64,000 bases of DNA from Pseudomonadota bacterium. Lineage in GTDB: Bacteria > Pseudomonadota > Alphaproteobacteria > Rhizobiales > Devosiaceae. Position numbers and translations under genes: made by a program. Below the pieces are notes generated by a model, which was given only the letters and a program-made list of their open reading frames with translations, ran no database searches and had not been told where the DNA came from. Location: positions 1 to 64,000 of the forward strand of contig JAEWLC010000090.1 in the NCBI GenBank assembly GCA_023393475.1. Reading direction: 5' to 3'. Position 1 is the stretch's first letter. Every line of letters begins with the position of its first letter. This document shows, piece by piece, positions 18,993 to 27,558 of the stretch.

Positions 18993-19021
18993 GCCGGGGC
19001 GCTACTCACCGGTTCCAAACT

Positions 19022-19051
19022 AAAAGGGGCGCCCGTTGCCGGACGCCCCCT
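19022..19051 (-). terminator. Rho-independent terminator for the RbsB-like gene
   Basis: Read leftward, a GC-rich hairpin (GGGGCG/CGCCCC stem with an inner CCG/CGG pairing) is followed by TTTTAG. It lies 20 bases past the stop of the leftward binding-protein gene ending at 19072. Confidence 0.75.
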
Positions 19052-19071
19052 CTGCCCTCAACTAGGTCCGC

Positions 19072-20064
19072 CTACTTCTGGATGCAGGTGTCGGCCGTGT
19101 CCTTGGTGCACTCGTCGAGGCCGGTGAAGACCGGGTCATCGACGGGCTTGCCGGCGATCAGGTCGAGCATCACGCTCGGGGCCAGGTAACCCATCTCGAA
19201 CGGCCGCTGGCCGACGAGTGCGGTGACAAGGCCTTCCTTGGCGATGGCGACTTCCTCGCCGATCGTGTCGGCTGCACCGATCGCGAACTGGTTGGCCGCA
19301 ATCTTGTCGGCCATCGGCTTGAACAGGTCACGGTAGGGCTGCGGAGCGCCGAACAGCGGCCAGCCGCCCATGATGCCGAAGGCAACGAGGTCGGGGTTGG
19401 CGGCGAGGATATCGCTCATCGCCTGCACGCCCTTGGCGCCGTCGTCATTGGTGAAGACCGGGCAACCGGCGACTTCCGTCCAGCCACCCTCGCCGGCCAG
19501 TGCGGCAAGGCCGTCCTGTCCGGTCAGTGCGTCACGGAAGCCCTGGGCACGGCGCAGGATGTTATCGGCCGCGGGGTTGCCCTGGATGGTGCAGACCTTG
19601 CCGCCGCCAGGGATCGCTGCCTTGACGTATTCGCCGATGCGCTTGCCCATCGTGTAGTTGTCGGTGCCGAGATAGGTCTTGCGCAGCGCGGCGTCTTCCT
19701 TGGCGAGGTCGGCGTCGAGCGTCATGACCGGGATGGTCGGGTTGGCGCTGCGGATGGCCTGCGCGATCAGCGGCGCGTTGGACGGCGAGATCGCGATGGC
19801 GGCGGTCGTCGACTTGGCCAGCATGTCCTGGACGATCTGGGCTTCGCCAGCTTCGTCGGACGTCGAGGCAGGGCCGGTGTAGAAGCATTCATACTCGGAA
19901 CTGGCATTCTCGCCGTTCCACTTCTGGCAGCCCTGGTTGATGGCTTCGAAGAACGGATTATCGAGGCCCTTGACCACGATGACGAGTTGCTTCTTCTGCG
20001 CGAATGCCGGGCTGGCGGACAGGGCAACAAGCCCCGCGACCGCGAGTAGTGTCCATGCTTTCAT
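19072..20064 (-). CDS. Sugar ABC transporter substrate-binding protein (RbsB/FrcB-like)
   Basis: 330 residues. A signal peptide at residues 1-22 (MKAWTLLAVAGLVALSASPA, AFA-Q) precedes a Peripla_BP_4 domain; VVKGLDNPFFEAINQGCQKW is the typical first lobe. GGGAGGA sits five bases before the ATG at 20064. It is transcribed away from its probable partners, a single-domain ATPase and a permease starting at 20362 on the other strand. Cysteines at several positions (GCQKW, YECFY, KVCTI, AGCPV) and a C-terminal CTKD...CIQK suggest disulfides. The neighbouring rhamnonate dehydratase makes a deoxy-sugar or related acid a plausible ligand. Confidence 0.92.
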   Translation of the reverse strand: MKAWTLLAVAGLVALSASPAFAQKKQLVIVVKGLDNPFFEAINQGCQKWNGENASSEYECFYTGPASTSDEAGEAQIVQDMLAKSTTAAIAISPSNAPLIAQAIRSANPTIPVMTLDADLAKEDAALRKTYLGTDNYTMGKRIGEYVKAAIPGGGKVCTIQGNPAADNILRRAQGFRDALTGQDGLAALAGEGGWTEVAGCPVFTNDDGAKGVQAMSDILAANPDLVAFGIMGGWPLFGAPQPYRDLFKPMADKIAANQFAIGAADTIGEEVAIAKEGLVTALVGQRPFEMGYLAPSVMLDLIAGKPVDDPVFTGLDECTKDTADTCIQK

Positions 20065-20163
20065 TGATTCCTCCCATTGAGCCGGGAGAATGAAATACTA
20101 ACACCTACGGTCCCTCACCGTGGCGGTAGCGTTCCTCATCCTCCCGAGGCGCAAAGCTAATCT

Positions 20164-20184
20164 GTTGAAACGATGTTCGTCAAC
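20164..20184. promoter_or_regulatory. Putative operator, inverted repeat
   Basis: GTTGA (20164-20168) and TCAAC (20180-20184) form an inverted repeat around an 11-base centre, located 100 bp upstream of the binding-protein start and 178 bp upstream of the divergent ATPase start. The rest of this 297-bp interval shows no gene. It could bind the GntR regulator at 22260; this is weak evidence. Confidence 0.3.
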
Positions 20185-20361
20185 GTAGTTATGCTGAAAA
20201 GTCGTACTATTCAAGCAGGCATCCGTTGACGCCGTTCGAGCCAAGTCGATAAGCTTCGTGCCTGGCATCGCCTGGGAGGGGGAAGCCGACAGCACCAATA
20301 CTGTAGTCGGCGTCCGTTACGCGGGCGTCGCCTGGTTTTGCGCGAGGGAGGATCGCCGGCC

Positions 20362-21105
20362 GTGGCCGTTCTGGAACTGGAAAACATAACCAAGCACTTC
20401 GGCGCCATCCATGCCGTGAGCGACATCTCGTTCAAGCTCGAGCCCGGCGAAGTGGTGGGGCTGATGGGGGATAACGGCGCGGGCAAGTCGACCGTGGTCA
20501 AGATGATGGCCGGCAACTTCCCGCCGACCAGCGGGACGATCAAGCTCGAGGGGCGCGAGATGCATTTCTCGGGGCCCAAGGATGCCCGCCGGCACGGCAT
20601 CGAGATCGTCCATCAGGACCTCGCGCTCTGCAACAACCTGACGGCGGCCGCCAATGTCTATCTCGGCCGGGAGCTGCGTCGCGGCTTCGGCCCGATCAAG
20701 ATTCTCGACTATGGCACCATGTACAAGCGGGCGGGCGAGCTCTTCGCCGAGCTCAAGTCGGAGACGCGGTCGCGCGACCTGATCCGGCAGATGTCGGGTG
20801 GCCAGCGCCAGGCCGTGGCCATCGCCCGCACCATGCTGGCCGACGCCAAGGTGGTGCTGATGGACGAGCCGACCGCCGCCATCTCGGTGCGCCAGGTGGC
20901 CGAGGTGCTGAACCATATCCGGCATCTGAGGGACCAGGGCATCGCCGTGGTGCTGATCAGCCACCGCATGCCCGACGTCTTCACTGTCGCCGACCGCGTC
21001 ATCGTCATGCGGCGCGGCCGCAAGGTCGCCGACAAGCGCATTGCCTCGAGCTCGCCCGAGGAAGTGACCGGCCTCATCACCGGCGCGATCGAACAGGTGT
21101 CATGA
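20362..21105 (+). CDS. Sugar ABC transporter ATP-binding protein, single-domain (FrcA-like)
   Basis: 247 residues with one ABC domain: Walker A GDNGAGKST near residue 39, signature MSGGQRQ, Walker B VLMDEPTAA, H-loop ISHR. Single-domain ATPases paired with RbsC-type permeases are known from rhizobial fructose-type (Frc) systems. GTG at 20362 is chosen because GGGAGGA lies nine bases upstream; a TTG eight codons earlier is the alternative. It overlaps the permease gene by four bases (ATGA), so the two are translationally coupled. Confidence 0.92.
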   Translation: MAVLELENITKHFGAIHAVSDISFKLEPGEVVGLMGDNGAGKSTVVKMMAGNFPPTSGTIKLEGREMHFSGPKDARRHGIEIVHQDLALCNNLTAAANVYLGRELRRGFGPIKILDYGTMYKRAGELFAELKSETRSRDLIRQMSGGQRQAVAIARTMLADAKVVLMDEPTAAISVRQVAEVLNHIRHLRDQGIAVVLISHRMPDVFTVADRVIVMRRGRKVADKRIASSSPEEVTGLITGAIEQVS

Positions 21106-22103
21106 TGTCCATCACGCTCGAACAGACCATCGCGAAACGCCAGGACAACTGGTACACCTCGCTGATCAACAGCCAGGCCTTCTGGGTGCTGATCGCCATC
21201 CTGATTGCCTGCGTCTTCCTGAGTTTTGCGACGCAGGCGTTCATGACGCCGCAGAACCTCTACAACATCACCCGCAACTTCACCTTCACCGCCATCATCG
21301 CCTTGGGCATGACGGTGGTGATCATCACCGGGGGCATCGACCTCAGCGTGGGCTCGGTGCTGTGCCTCTGCTCGATGGTGCTGGCGGTGACCATGCATGC
21401 CGGATTCTCCATCGAGGTCGGCATTCTGGTGACGCTGATCGTCGCCATCGCCATCGGCGGCATCAACGGGGTGCTGATCGCCTATCTCGGCTTCCCGCCC
21501 TTCGTCGTGACGCTGGGCATGATGTCGATCGCGCGCAGCCTCGCCATGGTCGCCTCGAACAACACGGTGGTGTTCCAGTTCGGGCCCGATCACGACAAGC
21601 TGCTCGCGCTGGGCGGCGGCGCCTGGGTGTTCGGCATCTCCAACCCGGTGATCTACACGCTGATCCTCGCGGCGATCGTCGGCTTCATGCTGCGCTGGAC
21701 CCGCTTCGGACGGCACGTCTTCGCCATAGGCGGTAACGAGCATGCGGCCGAACTCTCGGGCGTGCCGGTGAAGCCGATCAAGGTCGCGGTCTACATCATC
21801 TCGGCGCTCTCGGCCGGCATCTGCGGCATCATCATGACCGGCTGGCTCGGCGCGGTGACGACCAATCTCGGCCAGGGGCTCGAACTGCAGGTGATCGCGG
21901 CGGCGGTGATCGGCGGGGCGAGCCTTGTCGGCGGCGTCGGCACTGCCGTTGGCGCGCTGGTCGGCGCGGCGCTGATCGAGGTGATCCGAAACAGCCTCGG
22001 GCTGCTCGGCATCAACGCCTTCTGGCAGGGCACGTTCATCGGCAGCTTCATCATCATCGCCGTTGCCTTCGAGCGCGTGCGGCAGATGCGGGCCCGCGAC
22101 TAG
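21102..22103 (+). CDS. Sugar ABC transporter permease (RbsC/FrcC-like)
   Basis: 333 residues, BPD_transp_2 family, eight to ten helices, with the conserved MTVVIITGGIDLSVGSV segment near residue 68. It overlaps the ATPase gene (ATG 21102; ATG 21105 is an alternative). It works with the ATPase and the divergent binding protein. The next gene on the strand is a GntR regulator about 150 bp later. Confidence 0.93.
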   Translation: MMSITLEQTIAKRQDNWYTSLINSQAFWVLIAILIACVFLSFATQAFMTPQNLYNITRNFTFTAIIALGMTVVIITGGIDLSVGSVLCLCSMVLAVTMHAGFSIEVGILVTLIVAIAIGGINGVLIAYLGFPPFVVTLGMMSIARSLAMVASNNTVVFQFGPDHDKLLALGGGAWVFGISNPVIYTLILAAIVGFMLRWTRFGRHVFAIGGNEHAAELSGVPVKPIKVAVYIISALSAGICGIIMTGWLGAVTTNLGQGLELQVIAAAVIGGASLVGGVGTAVGALVGAALIEVIRNSLGLLGINAFWQGTFIGSFIIIAVAFERVRQMRARD

Positions 22104-22259
22104 GACTCGGGGCTATTCGACTAGAGGCGCGCTTGAGGGCGCGCCTCAAATCGGGCAAGCGACACCTCAGGGGTAGCTCAAGCACAGACGAGGTTCACCA
22201 TCAGCAAGGGCCAGCCAGATGGAGAGCCGGCGGCGCCGGGACGCTCCCATACCGCGAGG

Positions 22260-22937
22260 GTGGCAGCCGAAATCGGCCGCAACATCGTGTCGGGGGGTTA
22301 TCCGGAGCGGAGCCTGCTGCCGGGCGATGTCGAACTCATGCAGCAGTTCGGGGTATCGCGCACGGTGCTGCGCGAGGCGCTGCGGACCCTCGCCGGCAAG
22401 GGGCTGATCGAGGCCCGGGCGCGCGTCGGCACGCGCGTACTGCCACGCTCGGACTGGAATCTCTTCGATCGCGACCTGCTCGGCTGGCAGGCGCGGCAGG
22501 GGTTCGATGGCCAGTTCATCGCCCACCTCACCGAAATGCGGCTGGCGCTCGAGCCGGAAGCGGCGGCGCTGGCGGCAAGCCGGCGGACGGACCGCGACCT
22601 CGAGACGATCTTCCACTGCTTCGACCGCATGGCGGCGCCGGAGATCAGCCGCGAGGAGTTCGCGAGGGCCGATCTCGAGTTCCATCTCGCCATCATCATT
22701 GCCGCGCATAACCCGTTCCTGAGGTCGGCTGCGGCGCTGATCGAAGTGGCGCTGATGGGCTTGTTGAAGATCAGCTCGCCGGCCGAGGATACGGGGCGGC
22801 TGACCTCATCGGTGGTCGACCACCGACGCATCGCCGACGCCATCGCGGCGCGCGACCCGGAGGGTGCGCGGGAGGCGATGAAGGTGGTGATCGGCGTCGG
22901 CATGCGGGCGAGCCGTATCGGCGACGCGGCGGAGTAG
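22260..22937 (+). CDS. GntR-family regulator, FadR/FCD type
   Basis: 225 residues from the GTG at 22260. It has a winged helix (LLPGDVELMQQFGVSRTVLREALRTL, residues about 19-44) and an FCD ligand domain with metal-binding-type residues (ADLEFHLAII, DHRRIADAI). Such regulators usually respond to sugar acids, which fits the dehydratase downstream. The start is doubtful: the frame is open back to 22137 and family members have more residues before AAEIGR, yet no ATG, GTG or TTG lies between. GAGG at 22190-22193 is six bases before an in-frame ATC at 22200, a possible rare start adding 20 residues. Confidence 0.87.
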   Translation: MAAEIGRNIVSGGYPERSLLPGDVELMQQFGVSRTVLREALRTLAGKGLIEARARVGTRVLPRSDWNLFDRDLLGWQARQGFDGQFIAHLTEMRLALEPEAAALAASRRTDRDLETIFHCFDRMAAPEISREEFARADLEFHLAIIIAAHNPFLRSAAALIEVALMGLLKISSPAEDTGRLTSSVVDHRRIADAIAARDPEGAREAMKVVIGVGMRASRIGDAAE

Positions 22938-22962
22938 GGGCCGGGCGATCCTACGCCATCCC

Positions 22963-22996
22963 ATGGGTCCGCGGGTCGAGCCCGCGGATGACGACT
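22963..22996. repeat. Dispersed GTCGTCATCC palindrome
   Basis: ATGGGTCCGCGGGTCGAGCC, then CGCGGATGACGAC: one unit of the family also present at 15811, 26503-26744 and 56834. It lies between the GntR gene and the dehydratase gene. Confidence 0.75.
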
Positions 22997-23061
22997 GAAA
23001 GGGCGGATGGCAGGAGGAGGATCGCTGCCGCCGTCGATTGGATTGTGCAGGAGGGGAGTTC

Positions 23062-24237
23062 GTGAGTTTCACTATCAAGGCCGTGCGCGCCTATCTCGTC
23101 GAGAGCGAGGGCGACGGCGGGGACTATTTCCAGCAGAACCGGGGGCACTGGCTGATCGATACGCTGATCGCCAACCCGATGTCCGGCTATGAGCGCTGGA
23201 AGGCGTCACGCCAGTCCTGGGGCATCGGCGTGATGGGCTCCATCGTCGTCGAGATCGAGACCGAGAGCGGTGCCACCGGCGTCGCCACAGGCTTTGGCGG
23301 GCCGCCGGGCGCGTGGCTGGTGATGAACCACTTCGCGCGTTTCCTCGTCGGGGAGGACGCGCGCAACATTACCAAGATTTGGGACCAGCTGTTCCGCGCC
23401 TCGATGCCCTATGGCCGCAAGGGCATGCCGGTCGCGGTGATTTCGGTGATCGACCTGGCGCTCTGGGACCTCGTGGGCAAGCTCCGGGACGAGCCGGTCT
23501 ACAACCTGATCGGCGGCAAGTGTCACGACGAGATCGGGTTCTACTGCACCGGCCCGGCGCCGGATGCCGTGAAGGAGCTCGGCTTCTGGGGCGCCAAGGT
23601 GCCGCTGCCGCATAGCCATTTCGACGGCGAAGAGGGGCTGGAAAAGAACCTCGCCTTCCTCGCCGCGCACCGCGAGGCGGTGGGGCCGGGCTATCCGCTG
23701 ATGGTCGACTGCTACATGTCGCTGACCGTGCCCTATGCCATCCGGCTCGCCGAGAAGGCGAAGGCGCTCGATATCTACTGGTGGGAGGAAGTTCTCCATC
23801 CCGACGATGTCGAGGGTTTTCGACTGCTGAAGCAGGCGCATCCGACGCTGAAATGGACCACCGGCGAGCACGAGTACACGCGCTACGGCTTCCGGCGGCT
23901 GATCGAGGAACGCACCATCGACGTGCTGCAGCCGGACGTGATGTGGGTCGGCGGGCTCACGGCGCTGCTGCAGATCGCCAGCCAGGCCGCCGCCTACGAT
24001 ATTCCGGTGATCCCGCACGGCTCGGGGCCGTACTCGTACCACTTCATTGCCAGCCAGCCCGGATCGCCGCTGTGCGAATATGTGGCGGCAAGCCCGGACG
24101 GGCGCTCGATCCGGCCGATCTTCGGAAAGCTGTTCCAAGGCGAGGTACTTCCGCAACAGGGCCGACTAAAGGTCAGTGGCGGCGCGGGCTTCGGTATGGA
24201 ATTAGCGGACAGGGCGCTGCTAAAGCCCATTGCATAA
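23062..24237 (+). CDS. rhmD: L-rhamnonate dehydratase (enolase superfamily)
   Basis: 391 residues. It matches my recollection of E. coli RhmD closely in order and motifs (HWLIDTLIANPMSGY, SRQSWGI, IDLALWDLVGK, PDVMWVGGLT). Expected Mg2+ ligands are in LMVDCYMS, WWEEVL and TTGEHEY, and the catalytic His is in IPHGSGPYSYH. The enzyme dehydrates L-rhamnonate to 2-keto-3-deoxy-L-rhamnonate; L-mannonate and L-lyxonate are known side substrates of the family. GTG 23062 is preferred over the in-frame TTG 23038 because GGAGGGG lies four bases upstream of it. A dehydrogenase follows 22 bp downstream. Confidence 0.88.
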   Translation: MSFTIKAVRAYLVESEGDGGDYFQQNRGHWLIDTLIANPMSGYERWKASRQSWGIGVMGSIVVEIETESGATGVATGFGGPPGAWLVMNHFARFLVGEDARNITKIWDQLFRASMPYGRKGMPVAVISVIDLALWDLVGKLRDEPVYNLIGGKCHDEIGFYCTGPAPDAVKELGFWGAKVPLPHSHFDGEEGLEKNLAFLAAHREAVGPGYPLMVDCYMSLTVPYAIRLAEKAKALDIYWWEEVLHPDDVEGFRLLKQAHPTLKWTTGEHEYTRYGFRRLIEERTIDVLQPDVMWVGGLTALLQIASQAAAYDIPVIPHGSGPYSYHFIASQPGSPLCEYVAASPDGRSIRPIFGKLFQGEVLPQQGRLKVSGGAGFGMELADRALLKPIA

Positions 24238-24259
24238 GAATATTCCCGCGGGGAGCGAG

Positions 24260-25006
24260 ATGAACCAGATCGACTTGAACGGCCAGGTCGCCGTTATCAC
24301 CGGCGGTGCGCAGGGCATCGGTTTTGCGATTGCCAAGCGGCTCGTCGCCTCGGGCGCCAGGGTCAGCCTGTGGGACATGAACGCGGAGCTCTTGGCTTCG
24401 GCCAAGGCCGAACTGGGCGAGGCCGCTTCGACCGTCACGGTCAACATCACCAGTTACGATGCCGTGGCCGCTGCCGTGGCCGAAGTCGAGGGCAAGTTGG
24501 GCAAGCTCGACATCCTCGTCCACTCAGCCGGCATCGCCGGCAAGAACGCGCCGCTCGACGAGTATGACCTCGACGAATGGCGCCGGGTGATCGACATCGA
24601 CCTGAATGGCGCCTTCTACGTGAACCGCGCCGTGCTGCCGGGCATGAAGGCCCGCAACTATGGCCGCATCGTCAACATCGCCTCGATCGCCGGCAAGGAA
24701 GGCAACCCGAACGCCTCCGCCTATGCCGCGGCCAAGGCCGGCGTCATTGGCATGAGCAAGGCCGTGGGCAAGGAAGTGGCGAAGTACGACATCGCCATCA
24801 ACGTCATCACTCCGGCGACCGCCAAGACGCGCATCCTCGACGAATTGAAGCCCGAGTTCATCGACTACATGCTGAGCCGCATTCCGCGCGGCCGCTTCCT
24901 CGAGGTCGAGGAAGCCGCGAACATGGTCAGCTGGCTGGTGAGCAAGGAAAACAGCTTCACCACCGCTTCGGTGTTCGATCTGAGCGGCGGCCGCGCGACG
25001 TACTGA
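24260..25006 (+). CDS. SDR-family dehydrogenase, probable 2-keto-3-deoxy-sugar-acid dehydrogenase
   Basis: 248 residues. Classical short-chain dehydrogenase: TGGAQGIG cofactor motif near residue 13, NIASIAG, and catalytic Tyr/Lys in SAYAAAKAG. The ATG at 24260 has GGGAG just upstream. Directly behind rhmD, it most likely oxidises the dehydratase product (2-keto-3-deoxy-L-rhamnonate 4-dehydrogenase of the diketo-hydrolase route). That step is inferred from position; an L-rhamnose 1-dehydrogenase role is the main alternative. A strong terminator follows. Confidence 0.88.
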   Translation: MNQIDLNGQVAVITGGAQGIGFAIAKRLVASGARVSLWDMNAELLASAKAELGEAASTVTVNITSYDAVAAAVAEVEGKLGKLDILVHSAGIAGKNAPLDEYDLDEWRRVIDIDLNGAFYVNRAVLPGMKARNYGRIVNIASIAGKEGNPNASAYAAAKAGVIGMSKAVGKEVAKYDIAINVITPATAKTRILDELKPEFIDYMLSRIPRGRFLEVEEAANMVSWLVSKENSFTTASVFDLSGGRATY

Positions 25007-25028
25007 TCGCCGCAGCCTAGGTTATTGC

Positions 25029-25057
25029 AGCGCCCTCCCGGTCCCCGGGAGGGCGCT
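25029..25057 (+). terminator. Rho-independent terminator after the SDR gene
   Basis: A perfect 13-bp stem (25029-25041 with 25045-25057) has a three-base loop and is followed by GTTGT. It ends the dehydratase-dehydrogenase unit 22 bases after the stop codon. Confidence 0.8.
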
Positions 25058-25100
25058 GTTGTATCCGCGTGACATCTTCAAGGGGCCGAGGCGGGGCAAC

Positions 25101-25130
25101 TTGACTAAGTAACCATCCGGTGAATTAGTT
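25101..25130 (+). promoter_or_regulatory. Possible sigma-70 promoter for the Gfo/Idh/MocA gene
   Basis: TTGACT at 25101 is followed 17-18 bases later by ATTAGT/TTAGTT in an AT-richer pocket, after the terminator and 54 bases before the gene start. Confidence 0.35.
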
Positions 25131-25183
25131 CTCGCCACACCGGGCGGAGGAGTCCGGAGCCTAGCCCGGACGAGGACCCTCAG

Positions 25184-26476
25184 TTGAAATTCGCGATAGT
25201 CGGCGTCGGCGGGCGCCATACCATGTTCCGCAAGGCGATCACCGAGACGCATGCGGAAGGGAACGAGCTCGTTGCGCTCTGCGACGTGAACGAAAGCCGG
25301 CTGGCGCTTTCCGCCGGCAAGGTGCCGAAGAAGGGCAACGGGGTCGCCACCTACGACGCCTCGGAGTTCGGCAGGATGATCGCCGAGCAGGAGCCGGACA
25401 CGGTCATCGTCACGACCCCCGATTATCTCCATCACGAGTATATCGTCTCGGCGCTCAAGGCCGGGCGCAACGTGATGACCGAGAAGCCGATGACGGTCGA
25501 TATCGCAAAACTGCGGGAAATCCTCGACGCGCAGGCCGAGAGCGGGAAAAAGCTCACCGTCACCTTCAACTATCGCTACACGCCGGCGCGCACGCAGCTG
25601 AAGGAACTGCTGATGAGCGGCGCCATCGGCGAGATCACGGCGGTCGATTTCCGCTGGTATCTCGATCGCGTGCATGGGGCCGACTACTTCCGCCGCTGGC
25701 ACCGCTACAAGGAAAAGTCCGGCGGGCTGCTGGTTCACAAATCCACGCACCATTTCGACCTGATGAACTGGTGGGTGGCCTCGACGCCCAAGACGGTCAG
25801 CGCGCTCGGCAAGCGCGTGTTCTACACGCCGGAGATGGCGGTGGAACTCGGGCTCGGCGAGCATGGCGAGCGGTGCCACGGGTGCCCAGTGTTCGACAAG
25901 TGCGAGTACCGGCTCGATCTCGCGGGCGATCCGGCGCTGCGCGAACTCTATCTCGATGCCGAGGATGACGACGGCTACCTGCGCGACAAGTGCGTGTTCG
26001 CCGACGACATCACCATCGAGGACACGATGCAGGTGCAGGTGAAATACGCCAACGACGTGTTCCTCAACTATACGCTGTGCGCCTACTCCCCGTGGGAAGG
26101 GCTCGAGATCAAGTTCCACGGGACCAAGGGCGAGCTGACCCATCGGCATGTCGAGGTGCACGGCGTGTTCGGCGGCGTGCGCGACAAGTCGGCCGAGGAG
26201 AACATGACCACGGTGCTCCACCTCCACGGCCAGCGCCCCGAGCAGATCGAGGTGTGGGCCGGCGAGGGCGACCATGGCGGCGCCGATCCGGTGATGCTGG
26301 GCTATTTGTTCGAGCCCTCGAGCATGGAGCCCGACCGCTACAACCGCGCCTCGACGCACAAGGAAGGCGCCTGGTCGATCCTAACGGGCATCGCGGCGAA
26401 CGCGTCGATTGCGAGCGGGCAGACGGTGGACGTGGACGCGATGTTGCGCGAGGCGGGGATCGTGCTGGGGCGGTAG
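25184..26476 (+). CDS. Gfo/Idh/MocA-family oxidoreductase
   Basis: 430 residues. N-terminal Rossmann domain (MKFAIVGVGGRHTMF) and the family's EKPM motif (MTEKPMTVD near residue 100), then an alpha/beta substrate domain. A cysteine group CHGCPVFDKC near residue 228 is a variant seen in some members and may bind metal. TTG start with GAGGA upstream. These enzymes oxidise or reduce sugars or inositols with NAD(P). Close to the rhamnonate genes but behind its own terminator and possible promoter, it may act on the same or another sugar. Confidence 0.88.
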   Translation: MKFAIVGVGGRHTMFRKAITETHAEGNELVALCDVNESRLALSAGKVPKKGNGVATYDASEFGRMIAEQEPDTVIVTTPDYLHHEYIVSALKAGRNVMTEKPMTVDIAKLREILDAQAESGKKLTVTFNYRYTPARTQLKELLMSGAIGEITAVDFRWYLDRVHGADYFRRWHRYKEKSGGLLVHKSTHHFDLMNWWVASTPKTVSALGKRVFYTPEMAVELGLGEHGERCHGCPVFDKCEYRLDLAGDPALRELYLDAEDDDGYLRDKCVFADDITIEDTMQVQVKYANDVFLNYTLCAYSPWEGLEIKFHGTKGELTHRHVEVHGVFGGVRDKSAEENMTTVLHLHGQRPEQIEVWAGEGDHGGADPVMLGYLFEPSSMEPDRYNRASTHKEGAWSILTGIAANASIASGQTVDVDAMLREAGIVLGR

Positions 26477-26502
26477 TCCCTGCCGTTCTGCTCCTCGCCC
26501 AG

Positions 26503-26744
26503 ACTCTCAGTCGTCATCCCCGGGCTTGACCCGGGGACCCACTCGATCCTCGCGAATTGTGCTCGACCTCGCCGCAGCAACCGGGTGTCATTCCGGCGAA
26601 AGCCGGGACCCATGCCACCGCCTGCGCCAGATGTGAGTTGGATCCCAGCTTTCGCTGGGATAACACCGAGTTTGGCCGACGATTGGTGCCTTCCTCGACA
26701 TCGTATGGGTCCCCGGGTCAAGCCCGGGGATGACGACTGATAGA
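26503..26744. repeat. Nested inverted-repeat element (MITE-like)
   Basis: The whole 301-bp gap between the oxidoreductase and phnF is repeat. Outer arms of about 32 bases (26510-26541 and 26706-26737) are inverted copies beginning GTCGTCATCCCCGGGC. Inside them is a second inverted pair, GTGTCATTCCGGCG...AAAGCCGGGACCC (about 26585-26613) and its partner around 26640-26667 (CCCAGCTTTCGCTGGG). There is no open frame of substance. Convergent genes flank it, so it may also terminate both. Confidence 0.8.
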
Positions 26745-26777
26745 GTAGCGGGCGGCTGCTGGAATAACGCCGCTCCC

Positions 26778-27515
26778 CTAAACCACCAGTTCCATCCGAT
26801 CCGCCGGGAAGCGCGTCAGCATCGCGTGGATGGGCACGCCATCGGCATCCAGATCCACGGCATCCGACACCAGCACCACTGAGCCCGGAGCCAGCTTCAG
26901 GATCTGCGCCTCCTCGGCAGTCGCGTGCCGCGCAGAAATGCGGGTCGAGCCGCGGGAATAGTCCTCGATGCCGTAGTGCCGGAGCGCCGCGGTTACCGAG
27001 CCGGCCTCGAGATAGGCGGTGTCGAAGCCCTTGAAGCGAGCTTCGGGCAGCCAGCCGGTGCCGCGGGCCATCGGGCGGCCGTCGGCGAAGGAAGCCGTTT
27101 CCTGGCGGATCAGCCGCGTGCCCGGCTTCAGGCCGAGCAGTTGCGCTAACCGCGGCGTGGCGCGCTCGATACGGCTCGACAGAAGCTGGCTGCGGCTTTC
27201 GCGTACCTGCCCGGCGAGCCCTTCGGTGAAGCGCGTGCGGCGGGCGATCGGGTAGCTCAGCCGTCGCGCCTCGGCGACGAATGTGCCGCGCCCATGTTCG
27301 GCCCGCAGCACGCCCTCCTCGACAAGTACGGCGATGGCGCGGCGCACCGTGTGCCGGTTCACCCCGAAGCGCTCGGCGAGAGGCAGTTCGCCGTCGAGCT
27401 TGTGGCCCGATTCCAGCTTGCCGCCGACGATGTCTAGGCGGATGGCGTCGGCGATCTGGCGCCACAGGGCGACGCCGCCGGCGGGCTCGATCTCGGTGCG
27501 GCTCAAGATTGTCAT
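26778..27515 (-). CDS. phnF: Phosphonate-metabolism GntR-family regulator PhnF
   Basis: 245 residues. Winged helix of HutC type (LPLAERFGVNRHTVRRAIAVL near residue 50) and a UTRA ligand-binding domain to the end. It diverges from phnG, the classic place for phnF, and a 24-bp palindrome in the 80-bp gap is its likely operator. Start uncertain: ATG 27515 (MTILSRTE) or GTG 27533 six codons upstream; neither has a strong ribosome site. The ATG overlaps a Pho-box-like repeat. Expected role: repression of C-P lyase genes in the absence of phosphonate. Confidence 0.9.
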   Translation of the reverse strand: MTILSRTEIEPAGGVALWRQIADAIRLDIVGGKLESGHKLDGELPLAERFGVNRHTVRRAIAVLVEEGVLRAEHGRGTFVAEARRLSYPIARRTRFTEGLAGQVRESRSQLLSSRIERATPRLAQLLGLKPGTRLIRQETASFADGRPMARGTGWLPEARFKGFDTAYLEAGSVTAALRHYGIEDYSRGSTRISARHATAEEAQILKLAPGSVVLVSDAVDLDADGVPIHAMLTRFPADRMELVV

Positions 27516-27526
27516 TGCACTTTCAC
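27509..27526 (+). promoter_or_regulatory. Pho-box-like repeat upstream of phnG
   Basis: TTGTCAT (27509) and CTTTCAC (27520) are 11 bp apart, and each deviates little from the CTGTCAY/CTTTCAY consensus. Only two units are seen. The site overlaps the phnF start codon and lies about 70 bp before phnG, so PhoB could activate phnG while PhnF represses from the downstream palindrome. Confidence 0.55.
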
Positions 27527-27558
27527 ACGCCACGCCTAAGAGGGGATGAAACCGATAT

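Noticed and set aside
26503..26744. Possible CRISPR-like repeats
   Set aside because: The repeats are inverted palindromes of unequal spacing, not regular direct repeats with unique spacers; no cas genes nearby.
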